Below are positions 45,413 to 49,195 of a stretch of 49,195 nt of DNA, piece by piece. Position 1 is the stretch's first letter, and each line of letters begins with the position of its first letter. This DNA comes from Synergistaceae bacterium (GTDB taxonomy: Bacteria > Synergistota > Synergistia > Synergistales > Aminobacteriaceae), in NCBI GenBank assembly GCA_017443945.1, contig JAFSXS010000012.1, forward strand, positions 1 through 49,195. The letters run 5' to 3'. A program made the position numbers and the translations under genes. Below the pieces are notes generated by a model, which was not told the DNA's origin, ran no database searches, and saw nothing but the letters and a program-made list of their open reading frames with translations.

Positions 45413-46126
45413 TTAATCCTCCTTTAATATTGTGCCGGTGTTGATGCCGTTAATTATATTATCTGCCCAGCCTGAGTCCTGAATATTTATGACCCAGACA
45501 GGAATTTTATTCTCGCGGAAAATTGCGAATGCTGCCGTGTCCATTACTTTAATATCGCGTGAGATTGCTTCATTATAAGTAAGTTCGGGAATAAATTTTG
45601 CGTCAGAAAACTTTTCCGGATCCTTGTCATAGATTCCATTGACCTTAGTACCCTTTATAACGCAGTCGAGTCCGAGTTCAGAAGCACGCAGAGCCGCCGC
45701 CGTATCAGTCGAGAAAAACGGATGTCCGGTCCCCGCCGCAAAAATTACGACATTCCCCGACGCAAGAAAATCTCTAGCGCGTTCACGATTATATAAATCA
45801 GCAATAGGGGGCATTCCTACAGCAGATAAAATTTTCACGGGAATATTCAAATTTGCAAGAGCTGCTTTTACTGCTAGTGCATTCATGACAGTTCCAAGCA
45901 TACCCATTGAATCAATTATTACGCGGTCAAGTCCGTAATCAAGCGCATCACGTCCGCGTAACATATTACCTCCGCCGATTACAAGTGAAAGCTCAAAGCC
46001 TGCATCACGAATCTTTGCTAAATTTTCCGCGAAATCCTGAACGACTCCGAAATCAAATCCTGAGTGCTTATCCCCTGCAAGCACTTCACCAGAGAGCTTT
46101 AATAATATACGTCTGAATCTGGGCAT
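45413..46126 (-). CDS. pyrH: UMP kinase
   Basis: This 237-residue amino-acid-kinase-fold enzyme makes UDP from UMP in pyrimidine synthesis. Motifs: RILLKLSGEVLAGD at the N-terminus, VIGGGNMLRGRD, FAAGTGHPFFSTDTAAALRA, and KGTKVNGIYDKDP. It follows tsf on the same strand, separated by a terminator-like hairpin (46153-46184), so it may have its own promoter. Confidence 0.97.
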   Translation of the reverse strand: MPRFRRILLKLSGEVLAGDKHSGFDFGVVQDFAENLAKIRDAGFELSLVIGGGNMLRGRDALDYGLDRVIIDSMGMLGTVMNALAVKAALANLNIPVKILSAVGMPPIADLYNRERARDFLASGNVVIFAAGTGHPFFSTDTAAALRASELGLDCVIKGTKVNGIYDKDPEKFSDAKFIPELTYNEAISRDIKVMDTAAFAIFRENKIPVWVINIQDSGWADNIINGINTGTILKED

Positions 46127-46152
46127 TATATCAGCCTCCGTTCATAAATTAC

Positions 46153-46184
46153 AAAAATACCCGGCGCGAATTAACACACCGGGC
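46153..46184 (-). terminator. Terminator between tsf and pyrH
   Basis: On the minus strand CCCGG and CCGGG flank 14 bases, followed by TATTTTTG. Confidence 0.65.
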
Positions 46185-46195
46185 AAAATTTTTTA

Positions 46196-47068
46196 TTACT
46201 CGCCTATAGCAAAACGTGCAAAACGCTTCACTGTAATTTTTGTGCCGAGCTTCTTTCCGACCTCAGCAAGCAAATCTTTTATTTTCTTGTCAGAATCTCT
46301 AATATATTCCTGTTCGAGCAAACAAGCTGTCTCGAAATATTTTCTTAATTTGCCGGGAATAATTTTCTCGATCTTGTCGGCCGGTTTTCCCTCGTCTAAA
46401 AGCTGCTGGCGGTAAACTGCTTTCTCGCGCTCTAAAACGTCTTCGGGTACATCTTCAGACACTAAATATAACGGGTTGGCCGCTGCTATCTGCATACAAA
46501 TTTCGTGTCCTAACTCTGCAAATTCGGGTGAGTCAAGTTTTGATTTATCTGCTGACTCGAGTTCAAGCAACGCACCTACTTTATAATTGCTGTGAATGTA
46601 ACAGAATGCGCGCCCGTCAGCTACGTCAAATCTTGCAAAACGCTTCAGCACGATATTTTCGCCGAGTTTGGCAATAATCGCCGTGATTAATTCATTAATT
46701 GTGCTGCCTGACTCGTGAACGCTTGCAAGTAATGACTCAGTGTCAGCAAATGCCTTATTGAATAAATGAGTCGTGATGTTATTTCCGAGTCCGTTAAACT
46801 CATCAGTCTTAGCAACAAAATCTGTCTCGCTGTTAAGTTCGATCATTACACCCAATTTACCGTCAGGGCTTACGATGTGGAAGATTCTTCCGTCGCTTGC
46901 GTTGCGTTCTGCCTTCTTTGCTGCCTTTGCTAGACCTTTTTCGCGGAGATAATCAATTGCTTTCTCCATATCGCCGTTAGTCTCTGCAAGAGCTTTTTTG
47001 CAGTCCATCATGCCTGAACCTGTGCGCTCGCGTAATTCTTTAACTTTTGCGGCTGTAATTTCTGCCAT
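46196..47068 (-). CDS. tsf: Elongation factor Ts
   Basis: This 290-residue factor recharges EF-Tu with GTP. The N-terminal UBA-like domain reads VKELRERTGSGMMDCKKAL, then AIDYLREKGLAKAAKKAER; the core has VMIELNSETDFVA. ATG with GGAGGG upstream, 3 bases after rpsB. Confidence 0.98.
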   Translation of the reverse strand: MAEITAAKVKELRERTGSGMMDCKKALAETNGDMEKAIDYLREKGLAKAAKKAERNASDGRIFHIVSPDGKLGVMIELNSETDFVAKTDEFNGLGNNITTHLFNKAFADTESLLASVHESGSTINELITAIIAKLGENIVLKRFARFDVADGRAFCYIHSNYKVGALLELESADKSKLDSPEFAELGHEICMQIAAANPLYLVSEDVPEDVLEREKAVYRQQLLDEGKPADKIEKIIPGKLRKYFETACLLEQEYIRDSDKKIKDLLAEVGKKLGTKITVKRFARFAIGE

Positions 47069-47071
47069 AAT

Positions 47072-47890
47072 TTAACCCTCCATTGTCTCGTCGTCGATAT
47101 TGCCCTCATAAGTATCATGGAGGCGTTCACGTTCAGCAATTAATTTTTCGTCGTCGCTAAGTGCATCGGTGCCGCTTAACTCCTGAACAGGAATAATAAC
47201 AGCGTCCTCGCCCTGCCTGCCCTCGATAACAGCATTAGCCATTAAACCTGTAATTAATTTAATTGCTCTGATAGCGTCATCATTGCCGGGGATGGGATAA
47301 TCAATCATTTCAGGATCGCAGTTTGTGTCTACGATTGATACGACCGGAATATGTAATTTTCTTGCTTCTGCGATTGCGTTTTCCTCGCGTCTTGGGTCAA
47401 TCAGGAAAATTGCATCAGGTACGGCTGTCATTGCTGCGATACCGCCGAGATATTTCTCAAGTTTTAACTGCTCTTTCTTGAGTGCTGCTGTTTCCTTCTT
47501 TGTAAATTCTTCCCATGTGCCTTCTTCATCATATTTGCGGAGTTCAAGCATACGGGAAATTCTGCGCCTGATTGTCGGAAAATTAGTCATTAAACCGCCG
47601 AGCCAGCGTTGATTGATGTAATACTGCCCGCAACGTGTAGCCTCGTCTCTGATTGTTTCCTGAGCTTGTCTCTTAGTGCCGACAAATAAAACGTGTCCGC
47701 CTGCTGCTGCTGTTTCGCGAATAAAATCGTATGCGCGGTCAAGGCCTTTGACGGTCTTCTGAAGGTCAATGATATAGACTCCGTTACGTTCGGTGAAAAT
47801 GTAAGGCTTCATTTTGGGATTCCAGCGGCGTGTTTGATGTCCGAAATGGACTCCGCATTCAAGCAACTGCTTCATACTTGCTACTGCCAA
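47072..47890 (-). CDS. rpsB: 30S ribosomal protein S2
   Basis: This 272-residue small-subunit protein has the S2 hallmarks [38 protein letters not shown] and [10 protein letters not shown], with [15 protein letters not shown], and a C-terminal acidic tail. The start is TTG 47890 with AGGAGG about 10 bases upstream; ATG 47875 would also work but would be further from the site. It is the first gene of the rpsB-tsf unit. Confidence 0.97.
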   Translation of the reverse strand: MAVASMKQLLECGVHFGHQTRRWNPKMKPYIFTERNGVYIIDLQKTVKGLDRAYDFIRETAAAGGHVLFVGTKRQAQETIRDEATRCGQYYINQRWLGGLMTNFPTIRRRISRMLELRKYDEEGTWEEFTKKETAALKKEQLKLEKYLGGIAAMTAVPDAIFLIDPRREENAIAEARKLHIPVVSIVDTNCDPEMIDYPIPGNDDAIRAIKLITGLMANAVIEGRQGEDAVIIPVQELSGTDALSDDEKLIAERERLHDTYEGNIDDETMEG

Positions 47891-48004
47891 TTTGTTATGT
47901 CCTCCTATAAAGGTTTAATCTGCGCCCAAGTTTTAATCACGTTCTTGTGTGACACCTTTAATTTAACCGGGCGTGCGAAATTTGTTACGTCTCTAAGTAT
48001 ATCA

Positions 48005-48042
48005 CAAAAAAAAGCGGGACACCCACACTCGGATATCCCGCT
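48005..48042 (-). terminator. Strong terminator of the porin gene
   Basis: On the minus strand AGCGGGA and TCCCGCT pair at the base of a GC-rich stem, followed by eight Ts. It lies 140 bases after the porin stop. Confidence 0.85.
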
Positions 48043-48181
48043 TGAAATTTCTTGTTTTACTTCAGAAGTATTGAACCGAATCTATATTCCGTTTTCCTTC
48101 CCCTTGTATCATCAAAACTTTACGGTAAAATCTCGATTCAAAACCTCTTTGCGCTAAATAATTAATTGTTTCAGTCTCAGA

Positions 48182-49195
48182 TTAGAAGGAGATTGACGTT
48201 CTGAATCTGACGATATTGTCTTTCTCTTCTGTGTTGGGCGCGCCGAAGTCGTTATCAACATGTACGTAGTTAAGTCCCATTGTTGTGTAGTCATTGAGCT
48301 TATACTGTACGCCTACGCCGATTTCTTTCGGTTTTGCTTCTGTACCGTTGTAGTTTGCATTCTTAACCTTGTAGCCATAGTAGAAGATGTGAGTTGCAAT
48401 CTTGTCTGTCCACTGCTGGCCGAGAGCGATTCTCCAGTACTTAATGTCGTAAGCTGCCTGAATACCGCCATATGTATAGTAATCATTGACGATATCGCTT
48501 CCGCTATAGAAGAAACGACCCTTATCAGCTTTCGTATTGATAAAGCCTTCGTCGAACTGGCCGTACTCGAGCCATAAGCTGGTGAACTTCAATGCGTCTT
48601 GCTTTACGTCAAAGAGAACTGCCCAGTGGTTAGAATCGTCAAAGAGTTTGCTACGATCGGTTCTATTCAATGAATGCCAGCCCCAATGTCCAGCTGCATC
48701 CTGCTGAAGCTGCTCTAACTTCCAGTCCTGATGATAGAAAATACCTCTGAATGCGATATTCTCGGTGAAGTTGAAGTTGAGTGCTGCATAAACTGTCCAT
48801 AAGTTCTTAAATGTAAGATCGCCTACGCCGTAAGCAGGATTTCCATTTGCATCCGTATAAAGCGCACCTTTTGTATCTTCATTGTCTCCGATGAAAATCT
48901 GACCGCCGAGATCTAATCCGATACGCTCTGTGAACTTGAATGAACCTCTTGCCATGAACATCCAGTCGCCGCCATTGAAGCCATCATTATACGCCTTCAC
49001 AGCAGTTGTACCTTTTGAATCGGTAAATACGCTCTTGTCGTTACCGCTGATACGGTTAGGATGTGCTAACACTGCCTGAACCTGGCCAATACCGAAATTC
49101 TTTGTAAGTCCAAATCCGTTATACTCCCAGTCTGTAAGGAGTGCACCGCCGACCCAGCTTCCAGTCTCCGGAAGAGGTATCTTGTTGAATGCGCC
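48182..49195 (-). CDS. Outer-membrane beta-barrel porin, 5' end beyond the window
   Basis: This is the C-terminal 337 residues of a porin-like protein. The frame is open to the window edge, so the start lies outside. Alternating hydrophobic and polar strands are separated by Asp/Asn/Gly turns (FTERIGLDLGGQIFIGD, NFTENIAFRGIFYHQDW, YKLNDYTTMGLNYVHVD), and the last residues are RFRTSISF, ending in the C-terminal Phe used for outer-membrane insertion. Aromatic residues are frequent at strand ends. Synergistota porins often begin with an S-layer homology domain, which would lie beyond the window. Substrate unknown. Confidence 0.85.
   Translation of the reverse strand, partial: GAFNKIPLPETGSWVGGALLTDWEYNGFGLTKNFGIGQVQAVLAHPNRISGNDKSVFTDSKGTTAVKAYNDGFNGGDWMFMARGSFKFTERIGLDLGGQIFIGDNEDTKGALYTDANGNPAYGVGDLTFKNLWTVYAALNFNFTENIAFRGIFYHQDWKLEQLQQDAAGHWGWHSLNRTDRSKLFDDSNHWAVLFDVKQDALKFTSLWLEYGQFDEGFINTKADKGRFFYSGSDIVNDYYTYGGIQAAYDIKYWRIALGQQWTDKIATHIFYYGYKVKNANYNGTEAKPKEIGVGVQYKLNDYTTMGLNYVHVDNDFGAPNTEEKDNIVRFRTSISF

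Overview
The window is 49 kb of an AT-rich bacterial chromosome, most likely from an uncultured, gut-type, anaerobic member of the Synergistota. Three things point that way. The 797-residue surface protein at 20072-22465 ends in a Synergist-CTERM-like sorting tail (Gly/Ser-rich, Cys, hydrophobic stretch, Arg-rich end). A beta-barrel porin ending in Phe sits at the right edge, so the cell has an outer membrane. The metabolism is anaerobic: biotin-dependent decarboxylase subunits, pyruvate phosphate dikinase, and a ferredoxin-tailed aldo/keto reductase. No rRNA, tRNA, CRISPR array or intact transposase was seen. Layout. 1-8.6 kb (+): the tail of an FkbM methyltransferase; MmdA, OadG-like and biotin-carrier subunits of a carboxyltransferase/decarboxylase without its beta subunit; a secreted metallo-beta-lactamase-fold protein, a Sel1-repeat protein, an aminotransferase, a beta-helix lipoprotein and glucose-6-phosphate isomerase. 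8.6-15.7 kb: an accessory surface-modification region with an acyltransferase, a nitroreductase-fold protein, an FkbM methyltransferase and a putative sugar O-methyltransferase. Each of these carries a slippage-prone tandem repeat at or near its start (7-mer, 5-mer, G15, 7-mer). A C_GCAxxG_C_C protein, a YbaK deacylase and a MATE exporter lie between them. 15.7-22.9 kb: ilvC-ilvD; a type II restriction-modification pair of the MvaI/BcnI endonuclease family whose methyltransferase mRNA looks leaderless; the Synergist-CTERM protein; a cupin. 22.9-32.5 kb: ileS; a tightly overlapped cassette of a DUF4417 protein, a toxin-like protein and a putative immunity protein; ppdK; a Gfo/Idh/MocA oxidoreductase; an FMN reductase. 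33-40.7 kb (+): a DEAD-box helicase, an aldo/keto reductase, a GT4 glycosyltransferase, two unlisted 41-codon genes behind hairpin leaders, cobS with four decaying tandem copies of its 3' end, and a uridine-kinase-like enzyme. 40.7-49.2 kb (-): rpsB-tsf, then pyrH-frr-cheR-hypA-like, then pcrA-coaE, plus the porin. The most notable theme is genome plasticity. Four surface-modification genes have contingency-type repeats; in three, the repeat starts 0-2 bases after a -10-like hexamer. Three unrelated genes (the MATE gene, cobS, pcrA) have decayed local copies of one of their own ends. Two families of intergenic repeats, A and B, recur across the window.
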